In this document: positions 1 to 5,971 of the stretch, piece after piece
Layout of the letters: each line of letters starts with the position of its first letter
How positions within the stretch are numbered: position 1 is the stretch's first letter
Assembly: GCA_026984165.1 (NCBI GenBank)
Contig: JALSSQ010000337.1
Coordinates: 1-6,049, forward strand
Direction: 5' to 3'
DNA length: 6,049 nucleotides
DNA from: Sulfurovum sp.
Lineage (GTDB): Bacteria; Campylobacterota; Campylobacteria; Campylobacterales; Sulfurovaceae
Translations under genes and position numbers: made by a program
The notes under the pieces: model-generated
Database searches by the model: none
Seen by the model: the letters and a program-made list of their open reading frames with translations, nothing else
What the model was told of the DNA's origin: nothing

Positions 1-1710
1 ATTCCTGAGAAATTGGCTGTTTGGATTCCTCGTATGTACAACCCAGTATGGATTAACCCAGATGGATTTAGATGGATAGAGTGTCTTAAGAGAGAAGATA
101 AAATTGAATTGTCATTTAACCTTTCTCCAACATGGTCTGAGACAAACTGGTATTGTGACTTTGTGCTTCCTGTAGGACTTGCAGGAGAGAGACATGACCA
201 ATCATCTGAGCCAACAAAACCAGCTAAAATTCTTGCTTTTAAAAACCCAGCACTTCGTGTGGCGTTGGAAAAGACAGGATGGAAAGCAAAAGACCCTGCA
301 CGTGCTACACTAGAAGCGCACATGGCAGCAGGTCTTGGTGAGGTTTGGGAAGAGGTAGAGTTCTGGGCAAACATCATGGTACACCATGTAGATCCAGACG
401 GTAGCCTTGGTGTGAGAAAATTCTGGGCCTCGAAAGAAGATCCAACACGAGCGGTAACTATCCCTGAGTGGTATCAGGCTGCATTTGACAAGATACCAAA
501 TCTTAGAGAAGCAGCAAAACAAAACCCTAAATATAAAAACTCAAAATATCCTAACTATGAGATGATGAGAGATATGGGTACATGGCTTGTAGAAGATAAT
601 ATCTTCAGACCACAAGAGAGACCACTTAAAAAAGTAGATGGTAAGTATATTGCACATGGTCATGAATATACAGAAGATGAAGTAACTATCGATCAAAATG
701 GTACAATCAAAGTGGAAGACCATGTATTTGGTGGTGAAAAGAAAATTGGTGTTATGGTGAAAGGTGAAGCAAAACAAGGGTGGCATTCACTCACTGGTAA
801 GCTTGAGTTTTACTCTAAGTGGTTTGCTGAGTGGAAATGGCCAGAATACGCTATACCTATCTATCCGAGAAATGCCCAAGAGAGAAAGAAAATGGTACAT
901 GTTGTCACACAGGTACACCATGACTTTATCGACCCGGCAAAAAATGAATTTGCATTGAACACAGTATTTAGATTGCCATACAATATTCATACACGTTCTG
1001 TAAACTCTAAACATCTTATGGAGATTTCTCAAAACCATAACCCAGTATGGATAGCAACCAAAGATGCTGAAAGGTTGGGGATTAAAAGAGGTGATGCGAT
1101 TAAAGTAACGATTTCAGATACTGTTTCTGGTCTTGAGTCTGGTTATTTCATCGCGATGGCAGTACCAACTGAGGGTTGTATGCCAGGAACTTTACAATGT
1201 TCACACCATGCAGGTAGATGGAAGCTTAAAAATGCTGTTGAAATTCCTGGATTCCAACACAAATTGGGTGTACTTGGATTGGGAGCACCACTCTTTGATA
1301 TGACTATGGATGGTAAAGTCGGTAAGATGACACCTAAGCAAGATATCAATAGCGGTATGCAAGCACGTAGAGATACATGGCAATTTAAAGAGTTTAACAA
1401 AGACCTCGATAATATTTGGTGGGATGGTATGTCAGGTTCTTGGCAAAATGCTGTTGCACCTTCTCATCCAGACCCAATCGCAGGTAACCATGCGTGGCAC
1501 CAAAAAGTGCGCATAGAGCTTGCAGGAAAAGATGAAAAAATTGGTGATATTTATGTGAACTATGAAAATAACTTTAAAGTATATCAAGCATGGAGAGACA
1601 AATTGACACGTCCTCTTGATGCCAACGATACACTTAGACGTCCTGTTCACCTTAAGCGTCCTGCGGTACCATTGTCTTTAAAAGGGTACTCTGTTAGTAT
1701 TAAAGGCTAA
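1..1710 (+). CDS. Molybdopterin oxidoreductase catalytic subunit, SoeA/Psr-like, 5'-truncated by the window
   Basis: This is the C-terminal 569 residues of a DMSO reductase superfamily enzyme that would bind a bis-molybdopterin guanine dinucleotide cofactor. The frame is open from base 1, so the TTG at 13 is not the start; about 400 N-terminal residues, including any [4Fe-4S] motif, Mo ligand and Tat signal, are missing. Seen in order: an NPVWINPDGF segment (around base 40), WYCDFVLPVGLAGE (about 151-192), the LTGKLEFYS motif of the family (around 790-815), and a dinucleotide-binding domain with DAERLGIKRGD (around 1063-1095). CSHHAGRWKL (about 1198) and DPIAGNHAWHQKVR (about 1471) recall, from memory, the SoeA-type cytoplasmic sulfite dehydrogenase branch rather than classical PhsA or TtrA. 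Polysulfide or sulfur reductase remains possible. The iron-sulfur and membrane-anchor subunits are not downstream, so they would have to lie upstream. Family confident, substrate uncertain. Confidence -1.
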   Translation: MPEKLAVWIPRMYNPVWINPDGFRWIECLKREDKIELSFNLSPTWSETNWYCDFVLPVGLAGERHDQSSEPTKPAKILAFKNPALRVALEKTGWKAKDPARATLEAHMAAGLGEVWEEVEFWANIMVHHVDPDGSLGVRKFWASKEDPTRAVTIPEWYQAAFDKIPNLREAAKQNPKYKNSKYPNYEMMRDMGTWLVEDNIFRPQERPLKKVDGKYIAHGHEYTEDEVTIDQNGTIKVEDHVFGGEKKIGVMVKGEAKQGWHSLTGKLEFYSKWFAEWKWPEYAIPIYPRNAQERKKMVHVVTQVHHDFIDPAKNEFALNTVFRLPYNIHTRSVNSKHLMEISQNHNPVWIATKDAERLGIKRGDAIKVTISDTVSGLESGYFIAMAVPTEGCMPGTLQCSHHAGRWKLKNAVEIPGFQHKLGVLGLGAPLFDMTMDGKVGKMTPKQDINSGMQARRDTWQFKEFNKDLDNIWWDGMSGSWQNAVAPSHPDPIAGNHAWHQKVRIELAGKDEKIGDIYVNYENNFKVYQAWRDKLTRPLDANDTLRRPVHLKRPAVPLSLKGYSVSIKG

Positions 1711-1723
1711 CTTTTACAAATTT

Positions 1724-1745
1724 GGGCAGACACTTAGGTCTGCCC
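1724..1745 (+). terminator. GC-rich 8-bp hairpin after the molybdoenzyme gene
   Basis: GGGCAGAC (1724-1731) and GTCTGCCC (1738-1745) form a perfect 8-bp stem with a 6-base loop, starting 13 bases after the stop codon. Position and stem strength suit a transcript end, but no T-tract follows (CTACATAGC), so it is not a canonical intrinsic terminator. It may instead be a 3'-end processing or mRNA-stabilising hairpin that lets part of the transcription run into the chaperone genes. The structure is plainly visible; the function is inferred. Confidence 0.5.
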
Positions 1746-1767
1746 CTACATAGCTATACAATTTCCC

Positions 1768-1799
1768 AGATAAATCATCGACTTACGTTTTATTTATCT
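1768..1799. repeat. AT-rich inverted repeat upstream of the chaperone operon
   Basis: AGATAAAT (1768-1775) and ATTTATCT (1792-1799) are perfect 8-bp inverted arms separated by 16 bases. They lie just upstream of the candidate -10 box at 1809, covering where a -35 element would be, so an operator for a dimeric regulator is as likely as a weak RNA hairpin. An 8-bp AT-only repeat in AT-rich intergenic DNA can also arise by chance. Confidence 0.35.
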
Positions 1800-1805
1800 T
1801 GAAAG

Positions 1806-1814
1806 TGGTATAGT
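1806..1814 (+). promoter_or_regulatory. Candidate extended -10 promoter for the chaperone operon
   Basis: TGGTATAGT contains a TG extension and a -10 hexamer TATAGT (five of six matches to TATAAT) ending 31 bases before the ATG at 1846. There is no good TTGACA at 16-18 bases upstream, only T-rich DNA, which is common in Campylobacterota sigma70 promoters. Transcription would start near 1820-1822, giving a leader of about 25 bases. This would give the four accessory genes their own expression, independent of the molybdoenzyme structural genes. Confidence 0.45.
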
Positions 1815-1845
1815 GCCAAACAACTTATATGAAAGATAGTACCTG

Positions 1846-2505
1846 ATGATGGAACAAATGAAACAAGAAGTAGAAAACCGTATTGCGATTTATGCACTCA
1901 TTTCAAGATTGATGTTAGTAGAAGTAGATGAGGCATTTTTAAAAACGCTCGAAAGTGATGAAAATTTGCTTGGGCTTTTCCCTAACTATAAAGCTTGGTC
2001 GAAACGTAAAGAGATCTCTATGCAGAAGCTTATTGCAGAGGAATATAATGCTGACTTTACCAACCTGTTTCTTATGAATCTCATCCCTTATGAGAGTTTT
2101 TACTTGAGCGAAGAGCAGATGATTGAAAGTGGTCAGGCAAATCCTGTAGTGGAGCTGTATGATGCACTTGATTTTAGAGTAGAACTTGAAAAAGCAAGGG
2201 TGGTGAGTGCAGATCACATTGGTGTGGAGCTGGAGTTTATGTATATGCTGTGCACAGCACTTAAAAAAGCGTTGGAAGCAGAAGATCAGGAGGGCGTTTG
2301 TGAATTGCTTTTAATTCAAAAGGGTTTTATGAAAGACCACCTTTTAGAGTGGATGCCACTTTTTCTCATTAATGCAAAGCGAGAATCGCGTACACCACTT
2401 TACCATGATGGGGCTGATCTTACTTTGGAGTTTCTTTTGTCAGACTATGAGTATGTGATAGAAAAATTAGAAGAAAATTGTAAGCTAGAGGCAACAGAAA
2501 ACTAA
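1846..2505 (+). CDS. TorD/DmsD-family molybdoenzyme chaperone
   Basis: This 219-residue cytoplasmic, mostly helical protein fits the usual TorD-family length of about 200-220. Its hallmarks are a YNADFTNLF segment (residues 67-75), PYESFYL (81-87, the family's P-x-E-S-x-Y signature) and SADHIGVELEF (121-131, the family's DH-x-x-x-E-L-E-F motif). Members bind a specific apo-molybdoenzyme, often at its N-terminus, and help insert the molybdenum cofactor or guard export. The likely client is the molybdoenzyme ending at 1710. Two ATG codons (1846, 1849) and a third (1858) are in frame; I keep the first, with only a weak GAAAG about 10 bases upstream, so the true start could be any of the three. 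The gene opens a four-gene operon and its TAA shares one base with the next ATG (TAATG). Family assignment is firm; the client is inferred. Confidence 0.9.
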   Translation: MMEQMKQEVENRIAIYALISRLMLVEVDEAFLKTLESDENLLGLFPNYKAWSKRKEISMQKLIAEEYNADFTNLFLMNLIPYESFYLSEEQMIESGQANPVVELYDALDFRVELEKARVVSADHIGVELEFMYMLCTALKKALEAEDQEGVCELLLIQKGFMKDHLLEWMPLFLINAKRESRTPLYHDGADLTLEFLLSDYEYVIEKLEENCKLEATEN

Positions 2506-3644
2506 TGTCGTTACATTTAGAAATAGCCTCGTGTGTACGGGCAAAAAGTAAGTTTTCAAACTGTACCAAGTGTGTGGATGCCTGTCCAGACTCCATTACA
2601 CTGGTCGATAATTTACCCAGTTTCACAAAAAACACAGGCGTGGAGGCTGCAGCATGTGTGGGCGTCTGTCCTACGGAAGCTTTTTCGCTTTCGGATTTTT
2701 CTACGACAGAGTTTTTCTTTACTTTTTTGGACTCTAAAGTACGTCTTATCTCACCTAAACTTAATGTGCCTTGTCTGTCTGTATTGAGTGTAGAGCATCT
2801 CATTGCTTTGGCACTGGCCTGTGATGATGAAATTACTTTAGATATGAGCTCTTATGATGAAGAGAGTATTTTATACGAGCAGATAGAAGCACGTATAGAA
2901 GAGGCAAATTTTGTACTCTCCTCTTTTTCTGATAAAAAGCTTCATACCAATATGGAAGCCTCTATATCTGTAGAGGCAAAAACAGAGGAACAAGAGCCGA
3001 CATCAAGACGTTCATTTTTGGGTAATGCTTCACTCAAAGGTGTCGTAAAACACAAAATGACATTTGACGAAGCTGTAGAAGCGGATGAACTTAAAACCTT
3101 TGCATTAGATGTGGAGACGATTAAAAAAATAAAAGAAAAAGAGTTACCTGATAAACGTAAAATTCTTTTTACCATACTTAAGCAAGCCAATGTACCCCAT
3201 GTATTTGAAGTGTTGGCAGAAGAGGATGTGAGTTTTACTTCTCAGAAATTTGTTGATGAGAGTTGTACGAACTGTCAGATATGTTATCGTATCTGTCCTA
3301 CAGGTGCACTCAGTTCAGATGCAAAATTTTCACTGATTCATTTTGACTCTATGCTTTGTGTGAAATGTCGCCTCTGTCATGATGTATGTGAACCTAAAGC
3401 GATTCAGCTGCAACCAGGTTATGAGATAAAAGAGTTGTTTGAACCTACACAACGTACCTTGGCAACGTTTAACATTAAACGTTGTAATGAATGTGGGAAC
3501 AACTTTACCTACACAGGTGGAGAGCAGACTTGTCCACGTTGTTTGGTCGAAGAAGAAGAGGCAATATTTTTGCACGACAATGCAAAGAAGATGAAAGCCC
3601 AAAGAGAGGCCAAAGAGGAAGCAGACAAAGAGAATGAAGTATGA
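2505..3644 (+). CDS. Multi-cluster 4Fe-4S ferredoxin-type protein with C-terminal zinc-ribbon-like motif
   Basis: This 379-residue soluble protein has several cysteine modules. Residues 10-28 read C-x9-C-x2-C-x3-CP, followed by an incomplete C51-x3-C55-P, enough for about one cluster. Residues 254-265 (C-x2-C-x2-C-x3-CP) and 285-297 (C-x2-C-x2-C-x3-CEP) are complete and should bind two [4Fe-4S] clusters. C327-x2-C330 and C343-x2-C346 form a zinc-ribbon or rubredoxin-like tail, followed by a charged Lys/Glu-rich end. The stretch at about 80-150 has no recognised domain. There is no signal peptide or membrane segment; the SRRSFLG at 167-173 is internal. It starts at the TAATG overlap with the chaperone gene and ends in an ATGA overlap, so it is translated in step with both neighbours. 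A role as electron carrier or cluster/cofactor assembly partner for the molybdoenzyme is inferred. It is unlikely to be the enzyme's standard B subunit, which normally has four complete cluster motifs. Confidence 0.87.
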   Translation: MSLHLEIASCVRAKSKFSNCTKCVDACPDSITLVDNLPSFTKNTGVEAAACVGVCPTEAFSLSDFSTTEFFFTFLDSKVRLISPKLNVPCLSVLSVEHLIALALACDDEITLDMSSYDEESILYEQIEARIEEANFVLSSFSDKKLHTNMEASISVEAKTEEQEPTSRRSFLGNASLKGVVKHKMTFDEAVEADELKTFALDVETIKKIKEKELPDKRKILFTILKQANVPHVFEVLAEEDVSFTSQKFVDESCTNCQICYRICPTGALSSDAKFSLIHFDSMLCVKCRLCHDVCEPKAIQLQPGYEIKELFEPTQRTLATFNIKRCNECGNNFTYTGGEQTCPRCLVEEEEAIFLHDNAKKMKAQREAKEEADKENEV

Positions 3645-4117
3645 GACCAGAAGAGATTAAGCCCGATACAAAACTGTGTACCATTTTGGGTCACAATGCC
3701 CAAACAGGGTATATGCGACGCTATTTTAATAAAATAATGAAACGCAACAGTAAAAATGCAACAGCAATTGCGTTAAATATCACCGATGAGCACTTTGATT
3801 TTACAATGTCCAATGTAGGACAATCCAAGGTGGATAAAATGATGATAGAAAGAGAATTTTCTACAAAAGCTGTCCACTATTGTGAAACATTGAATGCCTG
3901 TGCCTCTCGTGAAAAAAGGGTAGATTTTATTGAGGTTGAGGCAGGAAAAGTAAAGGGCTATTGTCTGGATGATGATGCCAAAGCACTTTTTGAGAAGCCA
4001 GAGTTTTTAGATGAGCACACGACTTTGGTGGCTAAAATGATGCTACTGGCAAACAGATGGTTTGATGCGAAAATAGATATAGATGAGATACCGCATCTTA
4101 TGGAAACTACAAAATAA
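3641..4117 (+). CDS. Small protein resembling the shikimate dehydrogenase (AroE) substrate-binding domain only
   Basis: This 158-residue protein is real by its ATGA overlap with the ferredoxin gene and its tight spacing to the next gene. I recognise no named family with certainty. By eye it follows the N-terminal half of AroE: KLCTILGHNAQTGYMRRYFNK (residues 11-31) sits where AroE has its IGNPIxHSxSPxxHN segment, SNVGQSKVDKM (57-67) where AroE has NVTxPxK with the catalytic lysine, and AGKVKGYCLDDDA (101-113) where AroE has GKLxGYNTDG. Key residues are mostly altered: the SxS pair and the Asn-Thr of GYNTD are gone, though Lys63 and Asp110 could be retained. No NADP-binding Rossmann domain follows; AroE is usually about 260-280 residues. 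It is therefore unlikely to be a shikimate dehydrogenase, and a binding or assembly role beside the molybdoenzyme chaperone is inference. The AroE resemblance is moderate; an unrelated fold is possible. Confidence 0.8.
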   Translation: MRPEEIKPDTKLCTILGHNAQTGYMRRYFNKIMKRNSKNATAIALNITDEHFDFTMSNVGQSKVDKMMIEREFSTKAVHYCETLNACASREKRVDFIEVEAGKVKGYCLDDDAKALFEKPEFLDEHTTLVAKMMLLANRWFDAKIDIDEIPHLMETTK

Positions 4118-4120
4118 GGA
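4116..4120 (+). promoter_or_regulatory. Ribosome binding site that fixes the start at 4127
   Basis: AAGGA overlaps the last two bases of the preceding TAA stop and lies 6 bases before the ATG at 4127. It favours this start over the in-frame ATG at 4139, and its overlap with the stop suggests ribosome re-initiation between the two genes. Confidence 0.7.
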
Positions 4121-4126
4121 AACAGT

Positions 4127-4591
4127 ATGCCAAACAATATGGATATAGAAGAGTTAAAAAAAGCATTTGAGACATTTGACAGACCACCTGCATTTTGTCC
4201 AGATGGGCAGTGTGAAGCAGATGAAGAGGTTGATTTGCAGGATTATCCTTCTTATACCGAAGCACTCTATGCCAAACTTGTAGCACCTGCATCAAGTGGT
4301 ATTTATATTTCTCGATGGGATATTAAAGATATTGCGCTGGTTGCAGGTGACTCTATGGCACTTCATCCGCGTAAGCGTATGTTTGAACTTCTTATGAAAT
4401 ATGCAACATCCAAAGAAAATATGCAGGCTGTGTTGGATGCTCTTCAGATACATATGGAAGACAAGATACGCATCTATGAAGAGTTTATTCAAAATTATCC
4501 ACATACGTCTGAAATATTTCAGCCTAAAATTGACAAGGCGCACAATACAATAAGACTCTTCCCTAAGATTATCGAAGAGTATTTTGAGTAA
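4127..4591 (+). CDS. Acidic helical protein of unknown function, last gene of the chaperone operon
   Basis: This 154-residue soluble protein matches no family I can name. It has no signal peptide or membrane segment. The N-terminal 55 residues are acidic and contain a C24-PDGQ-C29 pair next to a run rich in Asp and Glu, which could bind a metal or form a disulfide. The rest, from SGIYISRWDIKDIAL onward, alternates charged and hydrophobic residues in a pattern expected of a bundle of four or five helices. TorD-like chaperones are also all-helical, but the P-x-E-S-x-Y and DH-x-x-x-E-L-E-F motifs are absent, so that link is only a possibility. A good AAGGA ribosome site and a 9-base gap to the previous gene place it in the same operon. 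Co-location suggests a part in maturing or regulating the molybdoenzyme system, with no direct evidence from the sequence. Confidence 0.82.
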   Translation: MPNNMDIEELKKAFETFDRPPAFCPDGQCEADEEVDLQDYPSYTEALYAKLVAPASSGIYISRWDIKDIALVAGDSMALHPRKRMFELLMKYATSKENMQAVLDALQIHMEDKIRIYEEFIQNYPHTSEIFQPKIDKAHNTIRLFPKIIEEYFE

Positions 4592-4593
4592 AA

Positions 4594-4634
4594 GTACCAA
4601 ATCTCTATATTGTCACTATGGCTCTTTTGGGTAC
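4594..4634. repeat. Imperfect inverted repeat between the accessory operon and the malic enzyme gene
   Basis: GTACC-AAA (4594-4601) and TTT-GGGTAC (4626-4634) pair over eight positions if one G is bulged, with a loop of about 24 bases. It begins three bases after the stop at 4591 and ends just before the malic enzyme -35 region. The long loop and lack of a T-tract make it a poor terminator. It could be a weak transcript end or an operator, or chance. Confidence 0.25.
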
Positions 4635-4637
4635 ATA

Positions 4638-4665
4638 TTTACCTTAACAATAGTTGCAGTATAAT
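4638..4665 (+). promoter_or_regulatory. Sigma70-type promoter of the malic enzyme gene
   Basis: A perfect TATAAT (4660-4665) lies 16 bases downstream of TTTACC (4638-4643), which matches TTGACA at four of six positions. Transcription would start near 4672, giving a leader of about 24 bases that contains the ribosome site AAGGT (4686-4690). This separates the malic enzyme from the upstream molybdoenzyme accessory genes. Confidence 0.7.
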
Positions 4666-4695
4666 ATTTATATTATTCGCACTATAAGGTATTTC

Positions 4696-5970
4696 ATGTC
4701 TAAAATAACCAAAGAAAAAACACTTCAATATCACAAAAATGGAAAGATAGGCATTGATCTTACCAAAGCATGTGACTCTCAATATGAACTCTCCATGGCA
4801 TATACACCAGGGGTGGCCATACCTTGCCTTGAGATAGAAAAAGATAAAAACTTAGCCTTTGAATATACAAATAAAGCAAATTTGGTTGCTGTTGTGTCTG
4901 ATGGTACAGCAGTGCTTGGTCTTGGAGATATTGGTCCTTTGGCATCCAAGCCTGTGATGGAAGGCAAGTCGGTACTCTTTAAAAAATTTGCCAATGTGGA
5001 TGCTTTTGACATAGAGTTGAACGTGCACAGTGTAGAAGAGATAGTTGCTACCTGTAAAGCCATAGCACCTACCTTTGGAGGGATTAACTTAGAAGATATC
5101 TCAGCGCCTCGATGTTTTGAGATAGAGCGTATTCTCAAAGAGGAGCTTGATATCCCTGTCTTTCATGATGATCAACACGGAACAGCGATTATTACCACAG
5201 CAGGGCTTATTAATGTCTTGGAGATGACTGGGAAAAAAGCAGAAGAGATTAAAATTGTTGTTAATGGTGCAGGAGCAGCGGGTATCTCTTGTGCAAAAAT
5301 GTATCGTAAATTGGGTGTAGAGAACATTGTGATGTGTGATTCTAAAGGGGTCATTAGTACCTCACGAACTGATTTGAACCCATATAAGTCCCAATTTGCC
5401 ATAGAGACTGAAGCCAAAACACTTTCTGATGCCATAGAGGGTGCAGATATGTTTTTGGGGCTTTCGGTTGCAGGTGCGCTGACTCAAAAGATGGTTGCAA
5501 GCATGGCACCAGAGCCTGTGATTTTTGCATTGGCAAATCCGACACCAGAGATACTCCCCGAAGAGATAAAAGAGGTACGTGATGATGCTATTATTGCTAC
5601 AGGACGTTCAGACTACCCCAATCAGACAAATAATGTTTTAGGGTTTCCTTTTATCTTCAGGGGAGCATTGGACGTACGTGCCAAAAAAATTACTGAGGGT
5701 ATGAAAATGGCAGCGGCTAAAGCGCTTGCAGCCTTGGCAAAAGAGCCTGTACCTTATTATGTCAAGGCAGCATACCATAATGAAAACATAGCATATGGTA
5801 AAGAGCATATCATTCCACTGCCTTTTAACAAAGAAGCACTTATCTGGGTAGCTTCTGCGGTAGCCAGAGCAGCTTTTGAAGAGGGTGTAGCAAGAGTCGA
5901 TAGTTATGAGGACGAAGCATATAAAGAGCATTTAAGATGTATTATTTATGGATGTCCTGAAGAGGAGTGA
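4696..5970 (+). CDS. maeB: Malic enzyme, short form (malate dehydrogenase, oxaloacetate-decarboxylating)
   Basis: This cytosolic enzyme converts malate to pyruvate and CO2 while reducing NAD(P)+, linking the TCA cycle to pyruvate and biosynthesis. The 424 residues carry the family hallmarks: YTPGVAIPC (36-44), SDGTAVLGLGDIGP (68-81) with the following catalytic-lysine region ASKPVMEGK, metal-binding region GGINLEDISAP (128-138, Glu133 and Asp134), VFHDDQHGTA (155-164, Asp159), the dinucleotide loop NGAGAAG (190-196), ANPTPEI (280-286) and YPNQTNNVLGFPFIFRGALD (307-326). There is no C-terminal phosphotransacetylase-like domain, so it is the short form rather than the roughly 760-residue E. coli MaeB type. 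I start at the ATG at 4696 because AAGGT lies 5 bases upstream and the sequence then aligns with the family; the open TTG at 4654 falls inside the promoter. NAD versus NADP preference cannot be settled from the sequence. Confidence 0.96.
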   Translation: MSKITKEKTLQYHKNGKIGIDLTKACDSQYELSMAYTPGVAIPCLEIEKDKNLAFEYTNKANLVAVVSDGTAVLGLGDIGPLASKPVMEGKSVLFKKFANVDAFDIELNVHSVEEIVATCKAIAPTFGGINLEDISAPRCFEIERILKEELDIPVFHDDQHGTAIITTAGLINVLEMTGKKAEEIKIVVNGAGAAGISCAKMYRKLGVENIVMCDSKGVISTSRTDLNPYKSQFAIETEAKTLSDAIEGADMFLGLSVAGALTQKMVASMAPEPVIFALANPTPEILPEEIKEVRDDAIIATGRSDYPNQTNNVLGFPFIFRGALDVRAKKITEGMKMAAAKALAALAKEPVPYYVKAAYHNENIAYGKEHIIPLPFNKEALIWVASAVARAAFEEGVARVDSYEDEAYKEHLRCIIYGCPEEE

Positions 5971-5971
5971 C

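Noticed and set aside
13..13. TTG as the start of the molybdoenzyme
   Set aside because: The frame stays open to base 1, and the protein lacks the N-terminal domains every family member has, so the gene is cut by the window.
1755..1760. TATACA as a second -10 box upstream of the chaperone gene
   Set aside because: No -35 or TG extension accompanies it, and the TGGTATAGT at 1806-1814 is a better match and closer to the gene.
2420..2803. 127-codon open frame on the minus strand across the chaperone/ferredoxin junction
   Set aside because: It lies opposite two well-supported genes, has no ribosome site or recognisable motif, and its composition is that of an antisense shadow.
3003..3023. Tat-like SRRSFLG motif in the iron-sulfur protein
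   Set aside because: It lies at residues 167-173, well inside the protein, and is not followed by a hydrophobic signal segment. No start codon with a ribosome site just upstream would place it at an N-terminus.
3641..4117. Calling this gene shikimate dehydrogenase (aroE)
   Set aside because: The NADP-binding domain is absent and most substrate-binding residues are changed, so only a fold-level resemblance can be claimed.
4654..4695. 14-residue N-terminal extension of the malic enzyme from a TTG
   Set aside because: The segment covers the TATAAT box and the ribosome binding site, and the family homology begins after the ATG at 4696.
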